Part shown: piece by piece, positions 35,245 through 44,265 of the stretch
Layout: every line of letters starts with the position of its first letter
Numbering within the stretch: position 1 is the first letter of the stretch
NCBI RefSeq assembly: GCF_001884185.1
Contig: NZ_MAOE01000067.1
Location: 36,047-100,046 of the forward strand
Length of the DNA: 64,000 nucleotides
Reading direction: 5' to 3'
Source of the DNA: Bacillus albus
GTDB taxonomy: Bacteria > Bacillota > Bacilli > Bacillales > Bacillaceae_G
Position numbers and translations under genes: made by a program
The notes under the pieces: generated by a model
Databases searched by the model: none
Seen by the model: only the letters and a program-made list of their open reading frames with translations
What the model was told of the DNA's origin: nothing

Positions 35245-35883
35245 GTGGGGATAGAGAGCGCGGAAATAAAATCGATTATTTCAACAGAGGAAGAATTACG
35301 GAAAATATTAGGGAAACCAAGTGAGAGAGCATTAAAGAAAGTTATTTCATCACTAGACCACCATTGCATAGATTTTTTGTCCAAATCTCCTTTTCTAGTA
35401 TTATCTACTGCAAATAAAGTAGGAGAGTGTGATGCTTCGCCGAGAGGAGATGCACCTGGATTTGTATACGTATTAAATAATAATAAAATTATCATTCCGG
35501 AAAGACCAGGCAACCGTCGTATAGACTCCATTTTGAATATTATTTCAAATCCACGTGTAGGGTTACTCTTTTTTATTCCAGGTCTTGGGGAGACGCTCCG
35601 AATAAACGGCCGAGCGTATATTACAAACGACGAAGCCATTTTGCAAGAAATGCAGGCGAATGGGCGCAATCCGTTACTTGGAATTGTTGTTGAAATAGAA
35701 GAGTGTTATATTCATTGTGCAAAAGCTTTTATTCGTTCTAATATGTGGAATCCAGAATCTTGGTTACATAAAAAAGAGTTACCTTCAGCAGCAAAAATGT
35801 TACTGGAACATGCGAAAGTAAATACTTCTGAAGAAGATGTTGCACGTTCTTTAGAAGAAAGTTATACGAAAAGATTGTATTAA
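35245..35883 (+). CDS. Pyridoxamine 5'-phosphate oxidase-fold flavoprotein
   Basis: A 212-residue FMN- or F420-binding split-barrel protein of the PPOX superfamily. The typical core is PFLVLSTANKVGECDASPRGDAPGF, then ERPGNRRIDSILNIISNPRVGLLFFIPG and ETLRINGRAYI. It is close to the MSMEG_1061-type subgroup. The oxidised substrate is unknown. The start is GTG 35245, with AGGAGAGGG just upstream; no ATG fits better. Monocistronic by position. Confidence 0.82.
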   Translation: MGIESAEIKSIISTEEELRKILGKPSERALKKVISSLDHHCIDFLSKSPFLVLSTANKVGECDASPRGDAPGFVYVLNNNKIIIPERPGNRRIDSILNIISNPRVGLLFFIPGLGETLRINGRAYITNDEAILQEMQANGRNPLLGIVVEIEECYIHCAKAFIRSNMWNPESWLHKKELPSAAKMLLEHAKVNTSEEDVARSLEESYTKRLY

Positions 35884-36067
35884 TGAAATTTTATTAATAT
35901 AGTTTTATAAGGTGGGTATATACGTGGTTTAGAATAGAATATTTATATATGAAGTGTTGATTTACAAAGTGGAGAAATAACAAAATAGGTAAATCGATCG
36001 GCCGTTACATAATGTTATTGTGAAATATAATAAAAATTGATTTTGAAAATAGTTAGTAAAAATAGGC
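35884..36067 (+). other. AT-rich gap with no recognised feature
   Basis: About 180 bp between the PPOX gene and the first threonine T-box promoter. I find no ORF with a ribosome site and no clear terminator hairpin for the upstream gene. Confidence 0.5.
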
Positions 36068-36096
36068 TTGCTTTTTAAAAAGTTGATAATTATAAT
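36068..36096 (+). promoter_or_regulatory. Promoter of T-box unit 1
   Basis: TTGCTT at 36068-36073 and TATAAT at 36091-36096 with a 17-bp spacer: a strong sigma-A promoter. Confidence 0.75.
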
Positions 36097-36102
36097 AAGT
36101 TA

Positions 36103-36372
36103 ACAAATAGACATGAACGAAAAAGTAACGATAAGGACACGAAATCATTTTTACGGTTTACAGAGAGGGAAGTCAAGGGTGTGAGCTTCCTAACACGAGA
36201 AATGATTTTACCACCTTTGAACTTCAATAGTGAACGAGTAATCTAGTAATTATTGACGGAATCAGCCGTTATCTGAACTTGAGCAATCTAGGGAGAAGTA
36301 CGTCTAGGTTGGAACAAGGGTGGAACCACGAAAACACATTCGTCCCTTTCCTAGGGATGAGTGTGTTTTTTT
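36103..36372 (+). promoter_or_regulatory. Threonine T-box riboswitch, unit 1
   Basis: A full T-box leader. Stem I pairs AAATCATTT (36150s) with AAATGATTT (36200-36208), leaving the specifier loop with ACC at 36210-36212 (Thr; the next triplet is also ACC). The conserved T-box AGGGTGGAACCACG is at 36317-36330. The competing terminator is 36331-36372, ending in T7. The UGGA in the T-box bulge fits a tRNA with a U discriminator base, as tRNA-Thr is believed to have. Uncharged tRNA-Thr would favour read-through. Confidence 0.92.
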
Positions 36373-36415
36373 ATGAATTACAAGATTGAAAATTAAAAAT
36401 AATTAAAAAATAGTA

Positions 36416-36443
36416 TTGATTTTGTTTTTTATGCGAGTATAAT
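36416..36443 (+). promoter_or_regulatory. Promoter of T-box unit 2
   Basis: TTGATT at 36416-36421 and TATAAT at 36438-36443, 16-bp spacer. It lies after the terminator of unit 1, so unit 2 can be transcribed independently. Confidence 0.72.
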
Positions 36444-36449
36444 GAGTTA

Positions 36450-36718
36450 ACAAATAAACATGAACGAAAAGTAACGATAAGGACATGGAATCATTTTTAC
36501 GGTTTACAGAGAGGGAAGTCAAGGGTGTGAGCTTCCTAACACGAGAAATGATTTTACCACCTTTGAACTTCAATAGTGAACGAGCAATCTAGTAATTATT
36601 GACGGAATCAGCCGTTATCTGAACTTGAGCAATCTAGGGAGAAGCACGTCTAGATTGGAACAAGGGTGGAACCACGAAAACACATTCGTCCCTTTCCTAG
36701 GGATGAGTGTGTTTTTTT
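36450..36718 (+). promoter_or_regulatory. Threonine T-box riboswitch, unit 2
   Basis: Near-identical to unit 1: specifier ACC at 36556-36558, T-box AGGGTGGAACCACG at 36663-36676, terminator 36677-36718 with T7. Transcripts from promoter 1 must pass two tRNA-Thr checkpoints, and those from promoter 2 only this one. Confidence 0.92.
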
Positions 36719-36744
36719 ATTATTTTGAAAGGAGGTGCAGTAAC

Positions 36745-36825
36745 ATGAAACGATTTGTACGTACGGAAATAACCACCACCTGCATGATTAAAAAGCAGAG
36801 CAAGGTGATTGATAGAGATAAATAA
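36745..36825 (+). CDS. Threonine leader peptide, 26 codons
   Basis: A small ORF between T-box unit 2 and hom. Its ribosome site AAAGGAGGTG (36728-36737) is a near-perfect anti-16S match, 7 bases before ATG 36745. The product MKRFVRTEITTTCMIKKQ... has four threonines, three of them as consecutive ACC codons (36772-36780), identical to the T-box specifier codon; ACC is uncommon in such AT-rich DNA. CACCACCT (36774-36781) can pair with AGGAGGTG of its own ribosome site (7 of 8) and nearly as well with AGGAGG of hom (36835-36840). This suggests a cis-acting leader peptide, not a functional protein. Confidence 0.65.
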   Translation: MKRFVRTEITTTCMIKKQSKVIDRDK

Positions 36826-36850
36826 TAAAATTGTAGGAGGAGATTAGAAG

Positions 36851-38146
36851 ATGAATAACGTTATTAATGTTGGGGTATTAGGATTAGGTACGGTTGGAAG
36901 TGGTGTTGTTCATATTTTGAAAGAACATTATAAAAAAATTGCACTTGATACAGGGTATGAAGTGAAGGTGAAAACAGTCGTTGTACGTGATTTAGAAAAA
37001 GAACGTGATGTATGCATTGATGGAATCGTAGTAACAAGTCAAGTCGATGAAGTTCTAAATGATTCAAAGATTGATATTGTAGTAGAGGTAATGGGCGGAA
37101 TTGAAGAAGCGAAGCAGCATATTGTTAAGGCTTTACGAAATAAGAAACATGTCGTAACAGCAAATAAAGATTTAATGGCTGTATACGGTGCAGAACTTCT
37201 CCAACTGGCAAACGATAATGATTGTGATTTATGTTATGAGGCAAGTGTAGCGGGCGGTATTCCGGTGTTAAGAGGGTTAACAGACGGATTAGCATCAGAT
37301 CAAATTGAAAAAATAATGGGAATTGTAAATGGTACAACAAATTACATGTTAACAAAGATGAGTCAAAATGGATGGTCGTATGAAGAAGCTTTACAGGAAG
37401 CACAAAAATTAGGTTTCGCAGAATCAGATCCAACAGCGGATGTAGATGGGCTAGATGCAGCGAGAAAGGTAGCGATTCTTGCAAACTTAGGTTTTTCGAT
37501 GAATGTTTCTTTAGATGATGTGCAAGTAAGAGGGATTCGAAAGGTCGAAAAAGAAGATTTACAAATGGCTGAAAAATTAGGATTTACTATGAAATTAATT
37601 GGGAAAGCAGAGAAACAAGGATCAGCCATTCATTTAAGTGTAGAACCGACTCTTTTACCAAGTCATCATCCATTATCGAATGTAAATAATGAATTTAATG
37701 CAGTGTATGTTCACGGGCAAGCGGTGGGAGAAGTAATGTTTTACGGACCTGGAGCTGGGAAGTTACCGACTGGCTCTGCTGTAGTAAGTGATATTATTTC
37801 AATCGTTAAAAATATGAATCAAGTTCAGAAAAATAAAAGTGCGTTAAAAGAGCCAGAGCCGTATGAATTACAGGGAGACGAAGAAGTTGTTTCGAAATAT
37901 TTCTTACGTATTTCATTACGAGACGAACCTGGGATGTTGCAAAAAATAACAGAATGTTTCGTTAATTATTCTGTAAGTTTAAAAGAAGTTATTCAGTTAC
38001 CTTTAAATCGTGAACTTGCAGAAGTCGTTGTTGTGACACATCAAACTTCAAAGTATCAATTCGAACGAGTTTTAGGAGCGATAGAAGATGTCGCAAGTGA
38101 AATAAACAGTTATTACATTATTGAGGAGGAAAAACAATATGTATAA
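36851..38146 (+). CDS. hom: Homoserine dehydrogenase
   Basis: Reduces L-aspartate 4-semialdehyde to homoserine with NAD(P)H, the branch-point step towards threonine and methionine. 431 residues: N-terminal Rossmann domain ([13 protein letters not shown]), catalytic domain with the conserved [14 protein letters not shown] and [18 protein letters not shown], and a C-terminal ACT domain (~350-425, [16 protein letters not shown]) for allosteric feedback. AGGAGGAG lies before ATG 36851. First structural gene of the threonine operon; it overlaps thrC by 8 bp. Controlled by tandem T-boxes and probably the leader ORF. Confidence 0.96.
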   Translation: MNNVINVGVLGLGTVGSGVVHILKEHYKKIALDTGYEVKVKTVVVRDLEKERDVCIDGIVVTSQVDEVLNDSKIDIVVEVMGGIEEAKQHIVKALRNKKHVVTANKDLMAVYGAELLQLANDNDCDLCYEASVAGGIPVLRGLTDGLASDQIEKIMGIVNGTTNYMLTKMSQNGWSYEEALQEAQKLGFAESDPTADVDGLDAARKVAILANLGFSMNVSLDDVQVRGIRKVEKEDLQMAEKLGFTMKLIGKAEKQGSAIHLSVEPTLLPSHHPLSNVNNEFNAVYVHGQAVGEVMFYGPGAGKLPTGSAVVSDIISIVKNMNQVQKNKSALKEPEPYELQGDEEVVSKYFLRISLRDEPGMLQKITECFVNYSVSLKEVIQLPLNRELAEVVVVTHQTSKYQFERVLGAIEDVASEINSYYIIEEEKQYV

Positions 38147-39197
38147 AGGATTATTAAAACAGTATGCTTCTTATTTACCGGTGAATGAAAATACACCTGA
38201 TGTGAGCTTAATGGAAGGGAATACACCACTTATCCCGTTATTAAATATATCAAAACAATTAGGAATTCAGTTATACGGTAAATATGAAGGAGCGAATCCG
38301 ACAGGTTCTTTTAAAGATCGTGGTATGGTAATGGCAGTCGCGAAGGCGAAAGAAGAAGGGTCAGAGGCGATCATTTGTGCATCAACTGGTAATACATCAG
38401 CATCGGCCGCAGCATATGCGGCACGCCTTGGAATGAAATGTATTATCGTAATTCCAGAAGGAAAGATTGCTCACGGAAAATTAGCGCAAGCAGTTGCTTA
38501 CGGAGCTGAAATCATTTCAATAGAAGGGAATTTTGATGATGCACTTAAGGCTGTAAGAAATATTGCTGCGGAAGAGCCAATTACATTAGTAAACTCAGTG
38601 AATCCTTATCGAATTGAAGGGCAAAAAACAGCAGCGTTTGAAATTTGTGATCAGTTACAAAGTGCACCAGATGTGTTAGCAATTCCTGTTGGAAATGCCG
38701 GAAATATTACAGCGTACTGGAAAGGTTTCTGTGAATATGAGAAGGAAAAGGGCTATAAGAAGCCAAGAATTCACGGATTTGAAGCGGAAGGAGCAGCAGC
38801 TATTGTAAAAGGACATGTCATTGAAGAACCTGAAACAATTGCAACTGCGATTCGCATCGGTAACCCAGCAAGTTGGTCATATGCAGTAGAGGCTGCTGAG
38901 CAGTCTCACGGTGAAATAGATATGGTATCAGATGAAGAAATTTTACATGCGTATAGATTATTAGCAAAATCGGAAGGAGTTTTCGCTGAGCCGGGATCAA
39001 ATGCTTCATTAGCTGGCGTAATAAAACATGTTCAATCTGGAAAAATCAAAAAAGGAGAAACAGTTGTTGCAGTTTTAACTGGAAATGGCTTGAAAGATCC
39101 TGATATCGCAATTTCTTCTAATACATTAGATATTGCAAGTGTTTCAAATGATATAGAACAAATTAAAGAGCATATTAAAGGGGTGATTATGTCGTGA
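38139..39197 (+). CDS. thrC: Threonine synthase
   Basis: A PLP enzyme of 352 residues that converts O-phosphohomoserine to threonine. The cofactor lysine is in [14 protein letters not shown], followed by the substrate-binding [19 protein letters not shown]. The late [10 protein letters not shown] and [11 protein letters not shown] are typical of the short bacterial threonine synthase class. ATG 38139 follows GAGGAGG by 9 bases; the upstream in-frame ATG 38121 is inside hom without a ribosome site. Overlaps hom by 8 bp and thrB by 4 bp. Confidence 0.96.
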   Translation: MYKGLLKQYASYLPVNENTPDVSLMEGNTPLIPLLNISKQLGIQLYGKYEGANPTGSFKDRGMVMAVAKAKEEGSEAIICASTGNTSASAAAYAARLGMKCIIVIPEGKIAHGKLAQAVAYGAEIISIEGNFDDALKAVRNIAAEEPITLVNSVNPYRIEGQKTAAFEICDQLQSAPDVLAIPVGNAGNITAYWKGFCEYEKEKGYKKPRIHGFEAEGAAAIVKGHVIEEPETIATAIRIGNPASWSYAVEAAEQSHGEIDMVSDEEILHAYRLLAKSEGVFAEPGSNASLAGVIKHVQSGKIKKGETVVAVLTGNGLKDPDIAISSNTLDIASVSNDIEQIKEHIKGVIMS

Positions 39198-40087
39198 TAC
39201 CATTAAGTATTCGTGTTCCTGCTAGTACAGCGAATGTTGGACCTGGATTTGATTCAGTAGGAATAGCGTTGTCATTGTATTTACATGTAGTAGTAAAAGA
39301 GAAAGCTGATAAATGGCAAGTAATCCATTCCTTTGATGATTCAATTCCGACAGATGATAAAAATTTAATCGTTAGTACGGCATGTAAAGTAAGCCCTTCT
39401 TTATCACCCCATATAATAGAAGTTACTAGTAATATTCCACTAACAAGAGGGTTAGGAAGTAGTGCATCAGCAATTGTAGCTGGGATAGAGCTTGCGAATC
39501 AGCTAGGCAATTTGAATTTAACTACGGATCAAAAAGTGCAAATTGCTACAAATTTTGAAGGACATCCTGATAATGTTGCTGCCTCCATTTTAGGAGGAAC
39601 TGTAATCGGAGCACTTGATGGGAAGAATGTTTCGGTTGTAAGAATTGAAAGTAAGGAATTAGGTGTAATTTCTCTTATTCCGAATGAAGAGTTAAATACA
39701 GATGAAAGCCGGTCTGTATTACCAGATATGTTTCCGTTTCATGAAGCTGTTAAGGCTAGTGCGATAAGTAACGTATTAGTAGCCGCATTTTGTCAAAAGA
39801 AATGGGAAGTTGTAGGTGAAATGATGGAAAGAGATCATTTTCACGAGCCATTTCGTTTAGAACTCGTACCGTTATTACCATCTATTCGTAAATGTGCAAA
39901 AGAGTTTGGAGCATACGGTACAGCGCTTAGCGGTGCAGGACCATCCATTTTTATATTAACACCGTATGAGAAGCGTCAAGAAATTGCTGAGCAATTAGCG
40001 AGAGTATTTACGTCTATGAAAGTGTGTGAGCTAGAAATCGATCATAGAGGAATTACTGTAAATAAAGAAGAACATATAGAACTATAA
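39194..40087 (+). CDS. thrB: Homoserine kinase
   Basis: GHMP-family kinase of 297 residues that phosphorylates homoserine with [21 protein letters not shown] is the N-terminal GHMP signature, [16 protein letters not shown] the ATP-binding loop and [13 protein letters not shown] the C-terminal motif. The start is GTG 39194, overlapping the thrC stop by 4 bp (translational coupling), with AAAGGGGTG upstream. Last gene of the operon. Confidence 0.96.
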   Translation: MIPLSIRVPASTANVGPGFDSVGIALSLYLHVVVKEKADKWQVIHSFDDSIPTDDKNLIVSTACKVSPSLSPHIIEVTSNIPLTRGLGSSASAIVAGIELANQLGNLNLTTDQKVQIATNFEGHPDNVAASILGGTVIGALDGKNVSVVRIESKELGVISLIPNEELNTDESRSVLPDMFPFHEAVKASAISNVLVAAFCQKKWEVVGEMMERDHFHEPFRLELVPLLPSIRKCAKEFGAYGTALSGAGPSIFILTPYEKRQEIAEQLARVFTSMKVCELEIDHRGITVNKEEHIEL

Positions 40088-40113
40088 AAAAGCTAGCATT
40101 GCTAGCTTTTTTT
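40086..40113 (+). terminator. hom-thrCB terminator
   Basis: AAAAAGCTAGC / GCTAGCTTTTTTT hairpin with a 3-base loop at the thrB stop. Confidence 0.9.
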
Positions 40114-40199
40114 GTTGCAAATAGTTTTTCAGTTGGCATATAAAAGAAAAGTAATAATGTATAATTTAGTAAAGCGTGTATTCATTTGGAGGTGATCGT

Positions 40200-40409
40200 A
40201 TGAAGCAAGAGTCACCGGAAGAAAAAAGAGAACGTATGCGGCAAAGTGAATTGAAAAATAATCCTACTGGTTCTTTATATGATGGACTTAACAGAGCTGA
40301 AACAGGTAGTCCAGTTGATTTGGCAGGTGGTATGAATTGGAAAGGCACAGCGCTAGTAATTTTAGTGCTAGCTTTAGGCTATATAATATACACTTATTTC
40401 TTTAGTTAA
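40200..40409 (+). CDS. DUF6366-like small membrane protein
   Basis: A 69-residue protein: a charged N-terminal half (MKQESPEEKRERMRQSELKN), then GSLYDGLNRAETGSPVDLAGGMNWKG and one C-terminal membrane helix (TALVILVLALGYIIYTYFFS). The pattern matches DUF6366, small Bacillus proteins of unknown role. ATG 40200 follows GGAGGTGAT; the frame could extend to GTG 40176, but this is unlikely. Its 3' end is the left arm of a 23-bp perfect inverted repeat. Confidence 0.75.
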   Translation: MKQESPEEKRERMRQSELKNNPTGSLYDGLNRAETGSPVDLAGGMNWKGTALVILVLALGYIIYTYFFS

Positions 40410-40430
40410 GAAATAAGTGTATATTATATA
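40380..40430. terminator. Perfect 23-bp inverted repeat overlapping a coding end
   Basis: Arms 40380-40402 and 40408-40430 with a 5-base loop. The left arm encodes the last residues of the DUF6366-like protein. It is AT-rich without a GC core, so terminator function is plausible but not certain. Confidence 0.65.
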
Positions 40431-40518
40431 GAATGATTTGCTTTTATAAGTAGTGAGTATGAAAAAATACGGTTATTGTACTACATATACTTTATGCAAA
40501 TTATAGTTGTCCATATGT

Positions 40519-40556
40519 AAAATAGAGCTAGCGTTATGCTAGTTCTATTTTTTTTT
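40519..40556 (+). terminator. Orphan intrinsic terminator
   Basis: AAATAGAGCTAGC / GCTAGTTCTATTTT stem with a T10 run. No ORF lies between it and the previous inverted repeat, so it either backs up that terminator or ends a small RNA from 40431-40520. Confidence 0.75.
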
Positions 40557-40608
40557 GCCACATTCCTGTAACAAAGCCTATGTATATTCAGTGGTGGAGG
40601 TGCAGAAG

Positions 40609-42912
40609 ATGAAAAAAATGATAGCAATATGTCTTCTTACAACTATGTCATTTTCGACATTAGTTGGGTGTGATGTAAAAGGTAATAATGCTGTACAAGA
40701 GTCTCAAATAAAGAAAGCGACGTATAAAGAGTTTACTTACGATGTAAATCCAGAGACTTTCACGTTAACTGTAGAACATGATGGTGTAAAGGAACAGGCG
40801 TCACAGCCGTTACCGAAAATGAAGGTATCAAATGTAAAAAAAGACAAGGGGCGTACATCTTGGGAATATCCAGATCAAAAAGTAAAAGTGAATGTAGAAA
40901 AGAAAAAAGATCATTTAAATATTGAAGTGGAATCAATTGGTGCAGAAAGCTTCACTTGGCCGAAAGTACAAGCTGAAAATTATACACTTCCGTTATGGGA
41001 AGGAAAGCAAATTCCGAGTAATGATGAAAATTGGAAGAAGTTTTTAAAGGATGATGCATATTCATTTGCTGAATCATTTTCTATGAAGTTTTTTGCGTTA
41101 AATGGTTCGAAATATTCCATTGTATACATTGCAAACAATATGTTTAATAATGAATTGAAATTTCATTCGGATCCGAAAATAGGATTTGATTTTGTACATG
41201 AATTCCCGAGCATAAATAAAAATAAAACATATGGATTTCAAATATATGTGACAAATAATGATGCAGTCAGTATTGCTAAACTGTATAAGAATAATATTGC
41301 TGGAAAAGGTGAATTTAAAACATTACAAGAAAAGGCTAGAAAAAATAAAGAGATTGAAAAACTTTATGGTGCGGCTCATTTTTATTTTTGGAATCAAAAT
41401 GGTTTGTCTGACAGTAACGTAAATTGGCCGAAGATAAGAGAGCAAATAAATAGTCCTGTGTTCAGTCATATAAAAGAGCTTATTCAAAAGAATAGTTCAG
41501 AGCCTGGGGAGCTGAATGTATTTGAGCAAGTAAGTAAACAAGATTTCATTGATAAGTACCAAAAAAATGTTATTTTACGTTATATAAATGAAGTATTATC
41601 AATGAAGGAATTGTATAAGGAGAATATTTTCCGAAAAGTTGATCAGAACGCTAGGGAGTTATTAAACAAAGGTGTAGATCATTTATCGAAGATGGAGTTA
41701 TATAACTTAAATAAGCATGTATTAAAATCAGCGCTCGGTGATGCGATTGAAGAAGTAAGTAAGTGGGGGAACGCAGATGGAACGGATATTATAAAGGAAA
41801 TGAAGGCGGCAGGAATAGACAATGCGTGGATTGGGTTACCGAACTGGGAGCAAGGCTATATGCAGCCTAATTTCGTGACAGAAGCTAAGAAAATGGGATA
41901 TTTAGTTGGTCCGTACGATTCTTATCATTCTATTCACGAAAAGGCTGATAAAAATTGGAATACAGCTTCTTTTCAGGATCCATCGTTATATGAAGAGGCA
42001 ACTGTGACAAAGAAAAATGGTGAAAAGGTGCAAGGGTTTTTAGGGAGAGGGCGAAAATTAAATCCAACTTTATCTCTTCCTAGTGTAAAAGAGCGAATGA
42101 ACGATATATTACAAAATGGGCCTAAGTACAATTCATGGTTTATTGATTGTGATGCAACAGGGGAAATTTATGATGACTATTCGGCTAAACATATAACGAC
42201 CCAAGAACAAGATTTAAAAGCAAGACTGCAACGAATGGATTATATTGCAAAAGAAAAAGGTATGGTAGTGGGCTCTGAGGGTGGAAATGATTTTGCAAGT
42301 AGCACGATTGCGTTTGCTCATGGCATTGAAACGCCTGTAGTTAAATGGGACGATGAAGATATGAGGAAAAATAAAATAAGTCCGTATTATGTGGGCGGAT
42401 ATTGGTCACCGAATCAAAATGTTCCAGAAAAATATGCAAAACAAGTACCGTTGAAAGAAGAATATAAACAAGTTTATTTAAATCCAGTATATTCGGTACC
42501 GTTATATAAATTAGTATACAACGATTCTGTAATTACAACGCATCACTGGGAATGGGGAAGTTTGAAAGTAAAAGATGAAGTAGGAAACCGTATGTTATAT
42601 GAGTTATTGTATAATGTTCCTCCGTTATACCATTTAGATGAAGTAGAGTGGAATAAGCATAAACAAGAAATTACGCAGCATCTGAAAGTTTGGAATGAAG
42701 TTCATGAAAAGGCAGTAAAAGAAGAAATGACGAACTTTGCATATTTGTCAGAAGATAAATTAGTCCAATCTGCTTCATATGGAAAAGATATTAAAGTTAT
42801 TGTGAATTTCTCAAATGAAGAGGTAGAAATAGATAAGGCGAAACTAAAAGCAAAATCCGCTGTTATTTATAATCATGGGAAGAAAACAATGTATACACCG
42901 CTTGAGGGATAA
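40609..42912 (+). CDS. Large lipoprotein, glycoside-hydrolase-like
   Basis: A 767-residue protein with a lipoprotein signal (MKKMIAICLLTTMSFSTLVGC, Cys21). The region from ~400 to 700 looks like a TIM-barrel glycosidase: GIDNAWIGLPNWEQGYM, GYLVGPYDSYHSI, NSWFIDCDATGEIYDDYS (Asp in a typical nucleophile position), GMVVGSEGGNDF and VVKWDDEDMRKNKISPYYVGGYW. A beta domain (~30-230) precedes it and a short one follows. GH101/GH129-type enzymes share this arrangement, but I cannot assign a family with certainty. It should act on the cell surface on host or own glycans. GGAGGTG precedes ATG 40609. Confidence 0.6.
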   Translation: MKKMIAICLLTTMSFSTLVGCDVKGNNAVQESQIKKATYKEFTYDVNPETFTLTVEHDGVKEQASQPLPKMKVSNVKKDKGRTSWEYPDQKVKVNVEKKKDHLNIEVESIGAESFTWPKVQAENYTLPLWEGKQIPSNDENWKKFLKDDAYSFAESFSMKFFALNGSKYSIVYIANNMFNNELKFHSDPKIGFDFVHEFPSINKNKTYGFQIYVTNNDAVSIAKLYKNNIAGKGEFKTLQEKARKNKEIEKLYGAAHFYFWNQNGLSDSNVNWPKIREQINSPVFSHIKELIQKNSSEPGELNVFEQVSKQDFIDKYQKNVILRYINEVLSMKELYKENIFRKVDQNARELLNKGVDHLSKMELYNLNKHVLKSALGDAIEEVSKWGNADGTDIIKEMKAAGIDNAWIGLPNWEQGYMQPNFVTEAKKMGYLVGPYDSYHSIHEKADKNWNTASFQDPSLYEEATVTKKNGEKVQGFLGRGRKLNPTLSLPSVKERMNDILQNGPKYNSWFIDCDATGEIYDDYSAKHITTQEQDLKARLQRMDYIAKEKGMVVGSEGGNDFASSTIAFAHGIETPVVKWDDEDMRKNKISPYYVGGYWSPNQNVPEKYAKQVPLKEEYKQVYLNPVYSVPLYKLVYNDSVITTHHWEWGSLKVKDEVGNRMLYELLYNVPPLYHLDEVEWNKHKQEITQHLKVWNEVHEKAVKEEMTNFAYLSEDKLVQSASYGKDIKVIVNFSNEEVEIDKAKLKAKSAVIYNHGKKTMYTPLEG

Positions 42913-43039
42913 TATGAAATGTATTGTTGCATTACTAATTTTTCAGGTGAAAATTGAAGGGTTCGAAACGAATAAATTTAGAAATCTGTAATTTCGGATG
43001 TTACGAAGCGTTAAATATTTGAAGTTGAAAAATAGTGAC

Positions 43040-43067
43040 TTGCCAAAAATAAGCACGAGAGTATAAT
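43040..43067 (+). promoter_or_regulatory. Promoter of the LCP gene
   Basis: TTGCCA (43040-43045), 16-bp spacer, TATAAT (43062-43067). Predicted transcription start is near 43074. Confidence 0.65.
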
Positions 43068-43100
43068 GTGAAATGGAATACATATTGAATTTATCATGTA

Positions 43101-43120
43101 ACCTTACAAAAATGTAAGGT
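43101..43120 (+). promoter_or_regulatory. Perfect palindrome in the LCP leader
   Basis: ACCTTACA (43101-43108) and TGTAAGGT (43113-43120) with an AAAA centre, about 27 bases after the predicted start site. Probably a repressor operator (roadblock position) or a small hairpin. Confidence 0.5.
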
Positions 43121-43195
43121 GATTGAAAGGAAATTCAATATGAAGATTGCTAGACATACATTATACTAGGGAAAGAGAAAGAGAGGCGATTGAAA

Positions 43196-44197
43196 ATGAG
43201 CTCTGAATTAGAACAAAATACGAGAAGCAATAAAAAACGTTCTAAAAGAAAGTCAATAAAATGGTTCATTTTAATTCCATTTTTCCTACTTATTTTTGGA
43301 GGAGTAGGATATGGATCATTAATATATAATAAAGCAAAAGCTGTTGTAAGTGATGCGTATGCACAAATTGATAAATCATCAAAACGCGATAAAGAAGTTG
43401 AGCCTCTAAAGGATAACATCTCTATTTTAATTATGGGTGTAGATGGTAGTGAAATGCGAAAAAGTCAATACGGAGAAGCAGTTCGAACAGATGCACTTTT
43501 ATTAGCAACAATTAATAAAGATGATAAATCAGTAAAATTAGTAAGTATCCCGCGTGATTCGCGTGTATATATTCCATCTAGAAAAAAATTAGATAAAATT
43601 ACACACGCACACGTATTTGGTGGTGTTGAAAGTACACGAGATACAGTGGAAAGATTTTTAAATGTTCCTGTTGATTATTATGTGAAGTTTAACTTTGAAT
43701 CATTCGTACAAATTGTCGATTCACTTGGTGGTATTGATATTGATGTACCAGTTACTTTCACAGAGCAAGATAGTAAAGACCAAGCAGGTATGATTCATTT
43801 AGAAAAAGGCTACCAACATTTAAATGGAGAACAAGCACTTGCACTTGCAAGAACGCGTAAAATTGATAGTGATGCAATGCGTGGACAAAGACAACAACTT
43901 GTAATAGAAGCAATTGCTAAAAAAGCGATGTCTGTCCAATCAATTAGCAAAATGGGCTCTTTACTTGATGCAGTTGATAACAATATGAAAACGAACTTAA
44001 CTTTCGATGATATGCTTGCTATTACAAAAAATATGGCAGGATCTAACTTGGAAATGGAAAAAATGCAAATTGAAGGTACGGATAAACGTATCGGTGGTAT
44101 TTATTATTACATTCCAAATGAAAAAAATGTGAAAGATATTTCAAAAAAATTAAATGAGCATTTAGGTGTAACACCAAAGCCAGTTGGAAATGAATAA
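43196..44197 (+). CDS. LytR-CpsA-Psr (LCP) family cell-wall ligase
   Basis: A 333-residue membrane-anchored phosphotransferase that attaches undecaprenyl-linked polymers (teichoic acid or secondary wall polysaccharide) to peptidoglycan. A basic N-terminus and single membrane helix (~23-45) precede the LCP domain, with NISILIMGVDGSE, RTDALLLATINKD, VSIPRDSRVYIPS, KITHAHVFGG and ALALARTRKIDSDAMRGQRQQ. The arginines in these motifs bind the polyprenyl pyrophosphate. ATG 43196 is 9 bases after GAGAGG; TTG 43190 is too close. Confidence 0.9.
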   Translation: MSSELEQNTRSNKKRSKRKSIKWFILIPFFLLIFGGVGYGSLIYNKAKAVVSDAYAQIDKSSKRDKEVEPLKDNISILIMGVDGSEMRKSQYGEAVRTDALLLATINKDDKSVKLVSIPRDSRVYIPSRKKLDKITHAHVFGGVESTRDTVERFLNVPVDYYVKFNFESFVQIVDSLGGIDIDVPVTFTEQDSKDQAGMIHLEKGYQHLNGEQALALARTRKIDSDAMRGQRQQLVIEAIAKKAMSVQSISKMGSLLDAVDNNMKTNLTFDDMLAITKNMAGSNLEMEKMQIEGTDKRIGGIYYYIPNEKNVKDISKKLNEHLGVTPKPVGNE

Positions 44198-44198
44198 T

Positions 44199-44230
44199 AA
44201 AAAAAGATTGGCCTTTGCCAATCTTTTTTT
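44199..44230 (+). terminator. Terminator of the LCP gene
   Basis: AAAAAAGATTGGC / GCCAATCTTTTTTT with a 4-base loop, at the stop codon. Confidence 0.9.
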
Positions 44231-44265
44231 ATCGAGATGGATTTGTAACTTTTCTGTAACGATTT

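Larger units (their letters stand above)
36089..36718 (+). repeat. Tandem duplication of a promoter-leader unit
   Basis: The stretch from the -10 element through the terminator (36089-36372) recurs at 36436-36718 with an offset of 346-347 bp. Only about eight single-base differences are visible. They lie mostly outside the specifier, T-box and terminator, so both copies should work. Confidence 0.92.

Noticed and set aside
36625-36825. A 66-codon frame across T-box unit 2 into the leader ORF
   Set aside because: It starts inside the T-box structure without a ribosome site; the real initiation signal is at 36728-36747, giving the 26-codon ORF.
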